64,000 nucleotides of DNA from Heloderma charlesbogerti. Lineage: Eukaryota > Chordata > Lepidosauria > Squamata > Helodermatidae. The notes beneath the pieces are model-generated. The model did no database searches, was not told where the DNA came from, and was given only the letters and a program-made list of their open reading frames with translations. The DNA lies in the NCBI GenBank assembly GCA_026122225.1, contig JANEZZ010001632.1, positions 310,001 to 374,000 of the forward strand, read 5' to 3'. The translations under genes and the position numbers were made by a program. Shown piece by piece: positions 1-10,298 of the stretch. The first letter of the stretch is position 1; each line of letters opens with the position of its first letter.

Positions 1-396
1 TGGGACAGAGAGAAGGCCGTCCGAGGCTGATCTTGTTAAGCAGCCTGTCTGGTGTTGCTGGAGGCACTCCTTAAGATAGGCTGGGCCAGAACTATATAGG
101 GTTTTAAAGGCCAAAATCAACACCTTGAATTTGGCCCGGAAAACAACTGGTAACCAGTGCAACTCCTTCAGCACTGGAGTGATGTGATCTTGCCGGCGGC
201 TGCCTTTAATCAGGCGAGCCGCCGCGTTCTGTACCAGCTGCACCTTCCGAACCGTAATCAAGGGTAACCCAACATAGAGCACATTACAGTAGTCTAAACG
301 AAAGGAGACCAGGGCATGTGCTACTGATGGGAGTGGATGGTTGGAAAGGTAGGGGCGCAGCCTTCGTATCAGATGGAGTTGGTACAGCGCTGTCCG
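1..396 (-). mobile_element. L2/CR1-type LINE fragment (RT C-terminal region)
   Basis: Translating the minus strand gives one open frame with features of the reverse transcriptase end of L2/CR1-group non-LTR elements: LYQLHLIRRLRPYL, then FRLDYCNVLYVGLP, then VQLVQNAAARLI, then HITPVLKELHWLPV. The fragment runs off the window edge at position 1 and stops near an AT-rich microsatellite. The frame looks intact over about 130 codons but is only a piece of an ORF2. Clade assignment (L2 versus CR1) is by motif memory; an L2-like element is more likely. Confidence 0.75.
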
Positions 397-436
397 GCTC
401 ACATATATCTATATCTATATCGATATCTATCTATCC
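397..436. repeat. TATCTA-type microsatellite
   Basis: Short imperfect run of TATCTA/TATC units directly after the LINE fragment. Confidence 0.8.
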
Positions 437-1759
437 TACTTGTTAGCCCAGGATTGATTTCTCAAAATGGCATACACAGACCTCCAAATGCTACAGAAAA
501 GATGTGATTGACATGCTGTGGAACTGCAAGGAAAAAACCAAACTGCCCACCCCTATAATTTGTGAGACAGCACTCAGACCATTTCTGACCTAGACACTCA
601 TGTGTGTTTGACTATAATCAACTTCCTTGGGTTGTTTCCCTCCCCTCCCCCCATTTTAAAAATCTGCTTTAACATTGGCAGTTTTGACATTTCTAAGCAA
701 CTGTTTTGCCCAGGATTTCTAGAAATGCATTCAAACTCTTGTTGTTATCAAATGGTTGAATTAAGGTGCTGTAAACAGGAAATCATGTTCAGGTACTTGG
801 GAGGGTATTGTTGTCTTATTCTCGCCCCACCAAGGCCCATGCAAGCCATTTAAAATTACAATTTTGGAACTGGAGCTGGCTTTAATTATGTGCTGCTTGC
901 AAAACTCTCAGTAAGTGCCGTCTCTGCTCTGCGAGCTGACATGTGAGGAAATGTAGCATGTAGCCTTTATGGCATCAATATGGTCTACACCATAAATACG
1001 ATTCTGGGATAGGGTGGGAAGTTTCTAGAAATCTGTAGCTTGGTTTCCTGTCCTCAGTTAGAAATAATGTGGCAAGGCATTTGGTTGTGGATGGCTCACT
1101 GCGTTCTTGTCACAGCCTAAAATACAAGCCATTGAACAGCAAACAAAAGATTCTTTTTAAAAAAGAGCCTCCTGATGAAAAGCAGAAGTTTAGAAAAACT
1201 GAGCAGTGGTAAATTTATGAGGCCTGTGGAATAGTAAGCAAAAAACAAGAACAACTAAATTGCATATTGGACTCGTTGAGTAGCCAGCAATCTTGACAGG
1301 AGGAAAAAATAGATGGGAGAGTAGGTCATTAACAAAAAGCAGGGTTGTGGCTTTGACACAGAGAGTCTGTGGAGGTACCTCACTTTGAAAGGTAGGAACA
1401 AGTGTTACCAGTAGGACTAATAATGCCTGGAAGAAGCCTCTGCTGGCTTCATACCAAGACTTGTAGGTACCAACATGCACTGTTGAGTCCCTTGCCAAGG
1501 ATGCTGAGGTGGACCAAGAGCACGGACACTTTCATTCTCCCTGAAGTAGGCCAGGAGTGGAAGAGAAAAACAATGAATGTGATGAGAAGAAAATATCAAG
1601 TGAAAAGGAGACCAAGATGCTGATGTTCAATCAAAGAAGCCAACTGTTGGGCTGGCTGATCATAACAGCTATCACCCTGCCTCAACATCACCATATTTGA
1701 ACAAAGTGCTCAAGTAGGTGGTGGTAGCCAACATCTGGTATCCTTGGATGGCACTATTT
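437..1759. other. no recognisable feature
   Basis: AT-rich single-copy-looking sequence. The small open frames here (for example 602-853 and 1190-1498) overlap on both strands and show no domain, signal peptide or low-complexity bias, so I read them as chance ORFs. Confidence 0.6.
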
Positions 1760-1767
1760 ATTTAGAT

Positions 1768-1905
1768 CATGGGTGGGCAACTTGTGGCCCTCCAGAAGTT
1801 GTTAGACGGCAACTCCTATCATCCCTTGCCATTGGATATGCTGGCTAGGGCTGATGGGAGCAGCAGTCAAACAATATATGGAGGACCACAAGTTGCCTGC
1901 CCCTG
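1768..1905. mobile_element. palindromic hAT-like MITE (CAGGGGTGGGCAAC family)
   Basis: A 138-bp element that is nearly one palindrome. It begins CATGGGTGGGCAACTTGTGG and ends with the inverse, CCACAAGTTGCCTGCCCCTG. It is flanked by ATTTAGAT (1760-1767) and ATTTCGAT (1906-1913), an 8-bp TSD with one mismatch, as expected for hAT elements. Five other members of this or a sister family occur at 4247, 4453, 41036, 51516 and 53535. Confidence 0.8.
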
Positions 1906-1913
1906 ATTTCGAT

Positions 1914-2589
1914 CATTTCCAATCTGGTTCCCAATCTGTGTTTTGGGTGGAAAATGCATGGCTGTTCTGGTGGATTACCTAGACTGAACACAGAGCCTTG
2001 ATTCAGTTAAGCTGGCACCCCTCCCTGCCCTCTGCTGCCTGCTATCCCCCCCCCCATCCCCCAGGAAAGCAAGTCTCATCTTGGGAAAGAGTAGCAGGGG
2101 GCTCTAGCAATGTTGGGAGAAACATCTTGGGCCTCTCCTTTGATATAAAAATGATGCTCTTGAGCATGATCTCCCAGTGGAGTGATGGCTTATGGTGCAA
2201 CGCCATCCTCCCCAGTGTGCAAAGACACTCAGAGCATCATTTCCCGCTGGAGGAGGTGCCCAAGTAGCCTCTGCTATCTTCATTGGAGCCCCCCACTGTT
2301 GCTACCCTCTTCACCAAGGTGAGGCTTTTTCTCTCCTTTGAAGAAGGAGGGGTGGGGGAACAGGCAGGGCAGGTTGGTCACCCATTTTGCCTGTTGAGTG
2401 TTGCAGCTGAACACCCCGAGGCCCCGCTCAGGTTTTGGAGCTGTCAACGAGAATGCTTGTGGGGCATCATTGGGTTTCAGCAGGTATAGACAGCTCCATG
2501 CATTCTCCAAATGAAGGAAACACTTCCAAGAAGTTAATGAGGGCCAGTTCATAGGCTACTGGTTTGGGCATTGTTTTCATGGAGATGTG
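1914..2589. other. no recognisable feature
   Basis: Nothing identifiable. Overlapping ORFs on both strands at 2280-2552 have no recognisable domain. Confidence 0.5.
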
Positions 2590-2785
2590 CGAAGCAGCAA
2601 AACTTGAGCTCACTGAGGTTCTTCAAGTTCCACCTCAAAGCTCCTTCCAACTTGTATCTATCTCAGATTGCAAGCTTTGTTTTTTTCATTTATTTTTCTG
2701 TGCATTTTCTAAGCGTACACATTATTGTTCCATGAATCACACTGCAAGCTTGGCAATGTATGGACTTTGAGCACAGGTTTTGTTT
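2590..2785. mobile_element. diverged MITE fragment (same family as 53.9-54.2 kb)
   Basis: Shares an ordered set of short blocks with the element at 53890-54190: CACTGAGGTTC, CAAGTTCCACCTCAAAGCTC, TTGCAAGC, CACACTGCAAGCTTGGCAATG. No clear termini or TSD. Confidence 0.5.
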
Positions 2786-3023
2786 GGGTCCTTGTTTGGT
2801 TCCAGGAGGTACAAACTGGATAAACTGTGGTCAAAAACGGAAAATAAATTTCTTATATGTCCCTGTGTGTTTCACTTGGTGAGGTCTTCTGCCAGGGTAG
2901 TACATTTGGCAATCTGAGAAACTGTCCTGGGGGTGACCATAAAATGGCTGTCATGGGAGGTGTGGCAGAGGACAAGTAACCCAACTGAGTACAAGGTTGG
3001 ACTCTAACACCCTAAACCACTTA

Positions 3024-3190
3024 TTTGAACCCACAGTTTTTAGCACCAGCAGAATCTTATTTCACAGCAATCCCAGCTGCCAGTAAGAAAATGTGTTGTT
3101 ATTAAATGCAGAAGGAGTAGGGTACCTTGACTGGTGCTGACAAAGATGTCTGGGGGCACTTTGGTGCCTGCAGGCACCACCTTGCTTTCC
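3024..3190 (-). mobile_element. MITE fragment (family of 41711-42054)
   Basis: The reverse complement matches the middle of the MITE at 41.7-42.05 kb: blocks around CAGCTGGGATTGCTGT and GTGCTGAAAACTGTGGG are present in inverse form. The rest is truncated. The sequence on either side (2790-3023 and 3191-4238) contains nothing I recognise. Confidence 0.55.
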
Positions 3191-4238
3191 CCCAATGCTA
3201 TGCCAGCATAAGATGTAGTCACATATCATTTCTCCATTCCATATGTTTCTGTCTATAATAATTACTTGGAGCATTGGATGACCTGACTGTGCAGAAATTG
3301 TGACCATATCATAATGGCAAGTGTATGAGTGTATGATCTACTAGAGTACTGTATCTGGACATGGATTCAAACTCTTGCTGAGTGGATACATTTTGGCCAG
3401 TGACTGACTATATCAGCCCCTGCCCTTGATTCTGGAAAAATGAAGTAACAATGACCTGCCTCATCAGACTTTTGTGATGCTTTCTGCTATGTAAATGGTG
3501 TGGTTAGGGGAGAGGTTAGGACAACCTCAGTTATTTTGGGCTCCACATATTTTGAAAGGCTTCCTTCAGCCATCTCATTGTGTTCTTCAAGACTGGTTCA
3601 TTGAATCTTGCCAAGGTTTGCCTACCTTGAACAAAGAGGGAAAAACTAGTAGGAAGGTATTCTCAGTTGCTGTGTGTGAAGTGGCAGCAGCAAGGACCCC
3701 ATAGCATGTCCACACTCCAACTACCTCAACCAGAAGTAAACATGGTCAAGCTGGATGCAGTGGAAGAACTCTGCTTTAGAGGGTGGTAGGTAGTGTCAAC
3801 ATTCAGTTGCAGCCCTATAGAAGGCACAGGGCTGAGAAGAAAAATGGGAGATGAGTAGGAAGTGAGGAGATGTTGGAGTTGAGGTTATAGGTAAAATCTA
3901 ACCCAGTCCTGCCCCAGGCTTTGAGAGGCAATGGAGATAGAAGAGCTTCTTATACTCACCCAAGTGGTGACCCTTCCACCAACAAGGTGCTGTTGCTGCT
4001 ACAACTCCATCCCAGCCAATGATGAAGGAGGTGTTTGCTTGTGAGGTGAGTGTCTCTGGAACCTGTAGTTAAACAATATGAAAGCTATGTGTTCTGTGGC
4101 TTGGGTTGTGGAAGGGGGTGGTGGTGAGGCCTGCCAGAACCTTCATGAACCACAATTATGCTCCTTCAGGAGATGGTAACTTTCTTGCTGCTTGGGTTGT
4201 GCTGATACTTTACTTCAGTGAATGTTATTTATATTATC
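3191..4238. other. no recognisable feature
   Basis: Unassigned sequence between two MITEs. Short ORFs at 3495 and 4106 have no support. Confidence 0.5.
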
Positions 4239-4246
4239 CTTTGTGT

Positions 4247-4381
4247 CGGGCTGGGCTACTTGTGGCCCTCCAGATGTTTTGGCCCACAACTCCCATCAGC
4301 CCTAGCTATCATAAGCAATGGTGAGCAATCATGGTATTTGTAAGCTAAAACATCTGGAGGGCCACAAGTTGTCCACCCCTG
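4247..4381. mobile_element. palindromic hAT-like MITE
   Basis: Second copy of the 1768-1905 family. It starts CGGGCTGGGCTACTTGTGG, ends CCACAAGTTGTCCACCCCTG, and folds on itself through CATCTGGAGGGCC. Flanks CTTTGTGT (4239-4246) and CTTTATGT (4382-4389) are an 8-bp TSD with one mismatch. Confidence 0.8.
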
Positions 4382-4452
4382 CTTTATGTTAATATGGTAT
4401 GTCTATCCAAATTAGTTCCAAATGAGTAAAATAGGAGTCCTCTTATACATTG

Positions 4453-4590
4453 CCTGCCTCCCCCAACCTGGTGCCCTGAAGATGTTTTGGACTGCAACTT
4501 CCAGCATTCCTGACCATTGGCCATACTGGTCGGGGCTGATGGGAGTTGAAGTCCAAAACATCTGGAGGGTACCAGGTTGGAGAAGTCTGC
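4453..4590. mobile_element. palindromic MITE, CCAACCTGGTGCCC subfamily
   Basis: Inverted arms CCAACCTGGTGCCCT and AGGGTACCAGGTTGG enclose an inner palindrome (GATGTTTTGGACT / AGTCCAAAACATC). Same centre as the 1768 family but different outer arms. TSD not resolved. Confidence 0.7.
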
Positions 4591-4740
4591 ATTAAGTTAT
4601 TCTGACAGTGAGGATACACTGCAAGAGAACCAGTGAGTTCAGATAAATTAGATCATAGGAGTTCTACTGTACTCTGGACAGTGGCTCAAGTAATGTGGCT
4701 AGAGAACAGATTTGCAGCTTGATGCCATACATGTTACTCA

Positions 4741-4970
4741 AGCCCTATTCAGGTGTGCTAAATCTGAATAGGTTAAACACGCAAGGGGAGGGTGATCAGC
4801 ATTCCAGGTTGTGCAGATAGCCCCCATGGATAGAGGAGGCTCTCCATGTCAGAATGTCACCCTCCACGAGTAAAAGGTGACAAAACACAATGAGGGAGAG
4901 TGGCACCACTGGAGCACTCCCTTCCCTCATGCGTTTACCCTATTCAGGTTTAGCACACCTGAATAGGGCT
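4741..4970. mobile_element. foldback DNA element with self-complementary termini
   Basis: The first and last ~47 bp are inverted copies of each other (AGCCCTATTCAGGTGTGC... against ...GCACACCTGAATAGGGCT) with a few mismatches. Each terminus is also a hairpin by itself (CCTATTCAG / CTGAATAGG). A TCA trinucleotide flanks both sides (weak TSD). No coding capacity. The superfamily is not clear to me. Confidence 0.7.
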
Positions 4971-4974
4971 TCAG

Positions 4975-5115
4975 GTGTAGGTCTGGATTCAATGGGACTT
5001 AATTCCAAGTAAATGTACATAGTGCAATCTTTAGGAGTAACCCATGGGATTACTAGGGAGTAAGACCCCATTGAATGCAGTAAAAGTGGCAGGTATGCAT
5101 AGGATCAGGCTGCAC
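4975..5115. repeat. interspersed repeat with TCAATGGGACTTA / GGATTACT motifs
   Basis: Resembles the repeats at 25765-25845, 60893-60945 and 61365-61490 (CCCATTGAA, GGAGTAAG and CTATGCAT blocks). It ends with GCATAGGATCAGGCTGCA. Class unknown; palindromic character suggests a MITE. The following stretch to 5402 has nothing recognisable. Confidence 0.5.
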
Positions 5116-5967
5116 ATCATTCAAGTTGTCTATCCCCTTAGAAGCAGTGGTTTCTCATATTTGGAAATCTAGACAAGGGATGCTCTGCTTCTGTATTCTT
5201 GCGGGTCTACTTAATTCCCCAAGCAGTGGTCTGGGGGCAGGAGTGGTCCGTTCCATAATAAAACTAGTACCATCTAGCAGTAAATGTTTCACAATTATGG
5301 AGAACATGAGCTGAGGCATATGTAAAATTGCAAACAAATACATACATATTACATACAAAAAGACAAAAGAGAGATGTGCCATTAAAGCGTGTAATAAAAA
5401 ACAGTGCTGTACCATAATCTTTCCTCCAGTTTCCTGAAAGTTTTCATCCCCGAAAGAGGCTTCTGTTTTTCTGCCTCATTCTGTGGGTATCTTGCCATTT
5501 CTTTTGAATTTCTTTTGGTGGTGTTTTTGAGCTTATCTTACCATTGCAAGGTGGCAGAGGGTGCAGAACTTTTTTTGCTATTACACATCTCCCCATCATT
5601 CTACAGCAGTGGTTCTCAACCTTCCTAATGCCGCGACCCTTTAATACAGTTCCTCATGTTGTGGTGACCCCCAACCATAAAATTATTTTCGTTGCTACTT
5701 CATAACTGTAATTTTGCTACTGTTATGAATCGTAATGTAAATATCTGAAATGCAGGATGTATTTTCATTGTTACCAATTTAACATAATTAAAGCATAGTG
5801 ATTAATCACAAAAACAATATGTAATTATATATTGTGAAATATTTATTTCTAATTACAAATAAATGAAATTTTGTCTTGAAGCATGGTGTAGCATGGGTAA
5901 CAGTCTTAATATAACAACAGTAAACTACATTGCTACATTTTGCGACAGTATACGTAAAAAGCCAACG

Positions 5968-7777
5968 TCAGTGCGAAGGTTGAGATTGCTTCTTTCTCAC
6001 CAGATCAGAAATTCTCGGGGCAGTCTTTGCAAGAGCACAACAAAGATCATCTTCCACAACAAGTCTACTTCTGTATTTAGACTTGATAACCAACAAGCTG
6101 GAAAACCCTGTTTCACAAAGATATGTTGTTGGAAATGGAAGAAGAAGGCACAACACAGTCTCAGACAGAGCAGGATATGACTGCAAACACTTGATCCAGA
6201 ATTTTGTAACTGGCATTGTAGAGAAATCAGTTCTTGCTGCATCACTGTTAATAAGTTCAATTAACTCCTCTTGTGCTGTCTCAGGAACATCTTCAACTTT
6301 GACTGTGAATGGGCTTCTGGCAACTGCAAATGGGGTGTCAGGTAGATTTGGAAAGTACGATGAAATTTCATCTGCAAGCATGTGCAAGTGTTCTTTCACA
6401 GAAATTATCATTGTAATCCTTTTGTCTGGTTCAATGTCATGTTCCTCAAAGAAAGCAGATAAGGTAGGCAACATGTAAATTTTACTTTCATCCAATTTTT
6501 TTTTGCCAAAGCTGAAGTTTCATTTGGAATGATCGGATCTTTTCAGACAAATCGAGGCATGTTGCATTTGGTCCTTGCAGTGATAAATTTAACTCATTCA
6601 AGATGGCCAAGATGTCAACCAAGTAAGCTATTTTCTGCAGTTCACTTTTATCGCTGAAAAGTGCTTCGAACTGCGGTCTTGCTTTCTGATTAAAAAACGT
6701 TTTGAGTTCATCACGAAGCTTAAAAACACATTTTAAAGCTTTTCCTCTCAACAACCATCTCACTTCAGTGTGAAATAGCAGAGCATTGTTCGGCGCATCC
6801 AACTCGTTGCACAGTTGCGAAAACAGTCGACTGTTTAAAGTGCTTGCCTTTACAAAATTGACAGAACTTATTACGCTTTTCATTACTTCTTGTAACTCTT
6901 GTGGCAGCGTCTTCGTTGCTAATATTTGCCAATGAATCATACAGTGAGTTCCGATGACTTTTGGTGACTCATTCAGTACCAAACGTTGAAATCCAGATCG
7001 ACATCCTAGCATAGCTGGAGCACCATCTGTGCAAACACCACAAGCCTTTTCCCAAGAGATCTTATGCTCTTTCAGAAATGAACCAACTGTGTCAAATACA
7101 TCACGTGCAGTAGTTGTCGTTTCAAGAGGTTTGCACAAAAGAAACTCATCTTTAAAGTCGCCATCATTAATATACCTCACGTAAACCAGTAACTGTGAAC
7201 AGTTTGCAACGTCTGTAGATTCATCAAGCTGGATACTAAATATTGGAAGTGGAGCAGATTTAATTTCCTGGATTACCTGATCAAGAATGTCAGCAGACAT
7301 GTCATCTAGTCTTCTGCGGACAGTGTTGTTAGATAAGGAAATTGCACTCAATTTTGTAACAAATTTGTCTCCGATCATAACTTGACCAATGTCTTTGGCC
7401 GCTGGCAACAGTAAATCCTCAGCAATGGTGTGAGGTTTCATAGCTCTGGCGATTCTGAGTGCCACCAAATATGAAGCTTCAACGGCTGCTACATTTTGTT
7501 TGTGGTACTTGCCACCAGTGTCAAGTCCGGCTTTCTTGAGTCCATCAGCTTTGCTTCTAAAATAGTTGGTATCCTTGCTGGCAAAGCTCAGATGCTTGCT
7601 ATCAAAATGGCGTTTTAGTTTGTTCGGGTTCATAGATTCGGCTGATAGAACTTCACAACAAATAACACATTGCGGTTTCTCAATTCCTGCTGTAATTATT
7701 GAGGTAAAACCATACTGTAAAAAATCTTCACTATATTTTCTTTTCTTAACGTTCTTCTCTACACGATCTATTGTCAT
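5968..7777 (-). pseudogene. SPIN-like hAT transposase, one frameshift
   Basis: hAT-family transposase that would excise and insert its element by cut-and-paste in the nucleus. From the Met at 7777: a BED-type zinc finger (C37, C40, H57, H62), an RNase H-like core with the first acidic residues in LDESTD (D185) and the second in CTDGAP (D251), and at the C-terminus the hATC dimerisation region with CETGFSSL, whose Glu is the expected third catalytic acid. The first frame (429 codons) ends at 6488. The second frame (175 codons, from 6495 down to 5968) carries the C-terminus. The break lies at a run of nine T on the plus strand (6496-6504); one base fewer would join the frames, giving about 600 residues, the usual length for this group. 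I see no other stop or gap. The lesion could be a real decay event or a homopolymer sequencing error. The start is the first Met and precedes the BED finger. Confidence 0.85.
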
Positions 7778-7856
7778 GGGATGGTTTGCTAATGAAAATA
7801 ATATATAACAATAGCTTTAATAATACCAAAGATGATACATGGCATAGTTCAGTCAA

Positions 7857-9784
7857 TTGTTGTTGTTGTTCAGTCATTCAGTCGTGTCCGACTCTTCGTG
7901 ACCCCATGGACCATAGCACGCCAGGCCTTCCTGTCCTGCGCACTCTCCCGGAGTGTGCTCAGGTTCATATTCATTGCATCGGTGATGCTATCTAGCCATC
8001 TCATCCTCTGCTGTCCCCTTCTCCTTTTGCCTTCAGTCTTTCCCAGCATCAGGGTCTTTTCCAGAGAGTTTTCTCTTCGCATTAGGTGGCCAAAATATTT
8101 GAGCTTCAGCTTCAGTATCTGTCCTTCCAATGAGCACTCAGGGTTGATTTCCTTTAGGATGGACTGATTTGACCTCCTTGCAGTCCAGGGGACTCGTAAG
8201 AGTCTTCTCCAGCACCACAGTTCGAAAGCATCAATTCTTCGGCGCTCAGCCTTCCTTATAGTCCCACTCTCACAGCCATACATTACTACTGGGAAAACCA
8301 TAGCTTTGATTAGACGGACCTTTGTTGGCAAGGTGATGTCTCTGCTTCTTACTATGCTGTCTAGGTTTGCCATAGCTTTCCTCCCAAGGAGCAAGCGTCT
8401 TTTAATTTCATGGCTACAGTCACTGTCTGTGGTGATCTTGGAGCCCAAGAAAGTAAAATCTGTCACTGCTTCCATTTCTTCCCCTTCTATATGCCAGGAA
8501 GTGATAGGGCCAGATGCCATGATCTTAGTTTTGTTAATGTTGAGTTTCAAACCAGCTTTTGCACTCTCCTCTTTCACCCTCAACAAGAGGCTCTTTAGAT
8601 CCTCTTCACTTTCTGCCATTAGGGTGGTATCGTCTGCATATCGGAGGTTGTTGATCATTCTCCCGGCAATCTTAATTCCGACCTCTGATTCATCCAACCC
8701 GGCATTTCTCATGATGTACTCTGCATATAAGTTAAATAAGCAGGGTGACAATATGCAGCCTTGTTGTACTCCTTTCCCAATTTGGAACCACTCGGTTGTT
8801 CCATGTCCGGTTCTTACTGTTGCTTCTTGACCCTCATACAAGTTTCTCAGGAGACAGGTAAGGTGGTCTGGTACTCCCATCACTTTCAGAATTTGCCACA
8901 GTTTGTTGTGATCCACACAATCAAAGGCTTTAGCGTAGTCAATGAAGCAGAAATAGACGTTTTTCTGGAATTCTCTTGCTTTCTCCATGATGCAGCGAAT
9001 GTTGGCGATTTGATCTCTAGTTCCTCTGCCTCTTCGAAACCCAGCTTGTACTTCCGGTAGTTCTCGGTTCGCATACTGCTGAAGCCTAGCTTGTAGGATT
9101 TTGAGCATCACCTTGCTGGCATGTGAAATGAGCGCAATTGTGCGGTAGTTTGAACACTCTTTGGCGTTGCCCTTCTTTGGAACTGAAATGTAAACTGACC
9201 TTTTCCAGTCACTCAGCCATTGCTGAGTGTTCCAAATTTGTTGGCATATTGAATGCAGCACTTTAACAGCATCATCTTTTAGGATTTTAAATAGCTCAGC
9301 TGGAATACTGTCATCTCCGCTAGCTTTGTTGTTACTAATGCTTCCTAAGGCCCACTTGACTTCACTCTCGAGGATGTCCGGCTCAAGTTCAGTGACCGCA
9401 CTATCATGGCTATCAAGGACATTACTATCATGGCTATCAAGGACATTAAGATCTTTCCTGTATAGTTCTTCTATGTATTCGTTCCACCTCTTCTTAATCT
9501 CATCTGCTTCTGTGAGGTCCCTGCCTTCTTTGTCCTTTATCATGCCCGTCTTTGCACAAAACATTCCCTTGAGATCTCCAATTTTCTTGAAGAGATCTCT
9601 AGTCTTTCCCATTCTGTTGTTTTCCTCGATTTCCTTGCATTGTTCATTTAAGAAGGCCTTCTTGTCTCTCCTTGCTATTCTCTGGAACTCTGCATTCAGT
9701 TGGATATATCTTCCCCTTTCTCCCTTGCTTTTTGCTTCCCTTCTTTCCTCAGCTACTTGTAAAGCCTCATCAGACAGCCAATAC
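7857..9784 (-). mobile_element. RTE-BovB LINE, 5'-truncated, inside the SPIN-like element
   Basis: The 3' end on the minus strand finishes with the (CAA)n-type tail seen at 7857-7870 as TTGTTGTTGTTGTTCAG, typical of BovB. Flanks AGTTCAGTCAA (7846-7856) and AGTTCATTAAA (9785-9795) are a probable 11-bp TSD with two mismatches. It sits in the 5' untranslated part of the SPIN element. About 640 codons of ORF2 are retained; the N-terminal endonuclease is missing. Three shorter copies occur at 38911, 55196 and 60951. Confidence 0.9.
7870..9783 (-). CDS. BovB reverse transcriptase, N-terminally truncated
   Basis: Reverse transcriptase for target-primed insertion of an RTE-clade LINE. Numbering from the internal Met at 9612: motif A FIDYAKAFDCVDH (about 223-235), motif B GVQQGCILSPCLF (about 281-293), catalytic YADD (about 325-328), then the C-terminal HRR-like region RIDAFELWCWRRLLRVPW and the conserved end AWRAMVHGVTKSRT. 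The frame stays open upstream of that Met to the insertion boundary (WLSDEALQVAEERREAK), so the Met is not a true start. The apurinic endonuclease domain expected upstream is absent through 5' truncation. A 24-bp tandem duplication (9400-9447) adds eight residues (VLDSHDSN type). No stop or frameshift is visible, which suggests a fairly young copy, but it cannot be autonomous. Confidence 0.9.
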   Translation of the reverse strand, partial: YWLSDEALQVAEERREAKSKGERGRYIQLNAEFQRIARRDKKAFLNEQCKEIEENNRMGKTRDLFKKIGDLKGMFCAKTGMIKDKEGRDLTEADEIKKRWNEYIEELYRKDLNVLDSHDSNVLDSHDSAVTELEPDILESEVKWALGSISNNKASGDDSIPAELFKILKDDAVKVLHSICQQIWNTQQWLSDWKRSVYISVPKKGNAKECSNYRTIALISHASKVMLKILQARLQQYANRELPEVQAGFRRGRGTRDQIANIRCIMEKAREFQKNVYFCFIDYAKAFDCVDHNKLWQILKVMGVPDHLTCLLRNLYEGQEATVRTGHGTTEWFQIGKGVQQGCILSPCLFNLYAEYIMRNAGLDESEVGIKIAGRMINNLRYADDTTLMAESEEDLKSLLLRVKEESAKAGLKLNINKTKIMASGPITSWHIEGEEMEAVTDFTFLGSKITTDSDCSHEIKRRLLLGRKAMANLDSIVRSRDITLPTKVRLIKAMVFPVVMYGCESGTIRKAERRRIDAFELWCWRRLLRVPWTARRSNQSILKEINPECSLEGQILKLKLKYFGHLMRRENSLEKTLMLGKTEGKRRRGQQRMRWLDSITDAMNMNLSTLRESAQDRKAWRAMVHGVTKSRTRLND

Positions 9785-10110
9785 AGTTCATTAAAGTTTC
9801 CTATGATTTACCATTCTCTGTGTTGTTTTTTTTACATACCTGTTACTATCACAAGGGGGCAGTATTCACATCAACCACAGCTGAATATAAAAAGACCGAT
9901 CAGCATCCAGATTAAGTTCCCATGGTACAGATATTTTTTTTTGCAGTAGTTGATGATTTTACAGTACATGATTTTACATTTACCCAGTAATTATAATTCG
10001 TGAGGTGTCGTTTTACCTCCAATACTGCTGCTTTCAACACAGTAGCTGCTCTCTACACAGTAGCTGCTCTCTACACATGTGTGACTGGTCCGCATAAGTA
10101 CATTATGGTG

Positions 10111-10163
10111 CCAACCCTGTCACATACACCTGTATTTGTACGGGGTGTATGTGATGGGGTTGG
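10111..10163. repeat. subterminal hairpin of the SPIN-like element
   Basis: CCAACCCTGTCACATACACC pairs with GGTGTATGTGATGGGGTTGG around an 11-13 nt loop. Just upstream, at about 10030-10077, the unit CACAGTAGCTGCTCTCTA occurs twice in tandem. Confidence 0.75.
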
Positions 10164-10257
10164 TGCGATGATGTCATCACGCCAGGTACTCGTATGTGGG
10201 CGTATCTGCATGTGGGCGGACCCGCCTGGAGACGGATAGAGGAGCGGTGTCTCGATT

Positions 10258-10298
10258 CCTAAGACCATCAGAAATATGTGGTTTCCGATGGTCTTAGG
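10258..10298. repeat. terminal hairpin of the SPIN-like element
   Basis: CCTAAGACCATC and GATGGTCTTAGG form a 12-bp stem close to the right (5') terminus, a known feature of this transposon group. Confidence 0.8.
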
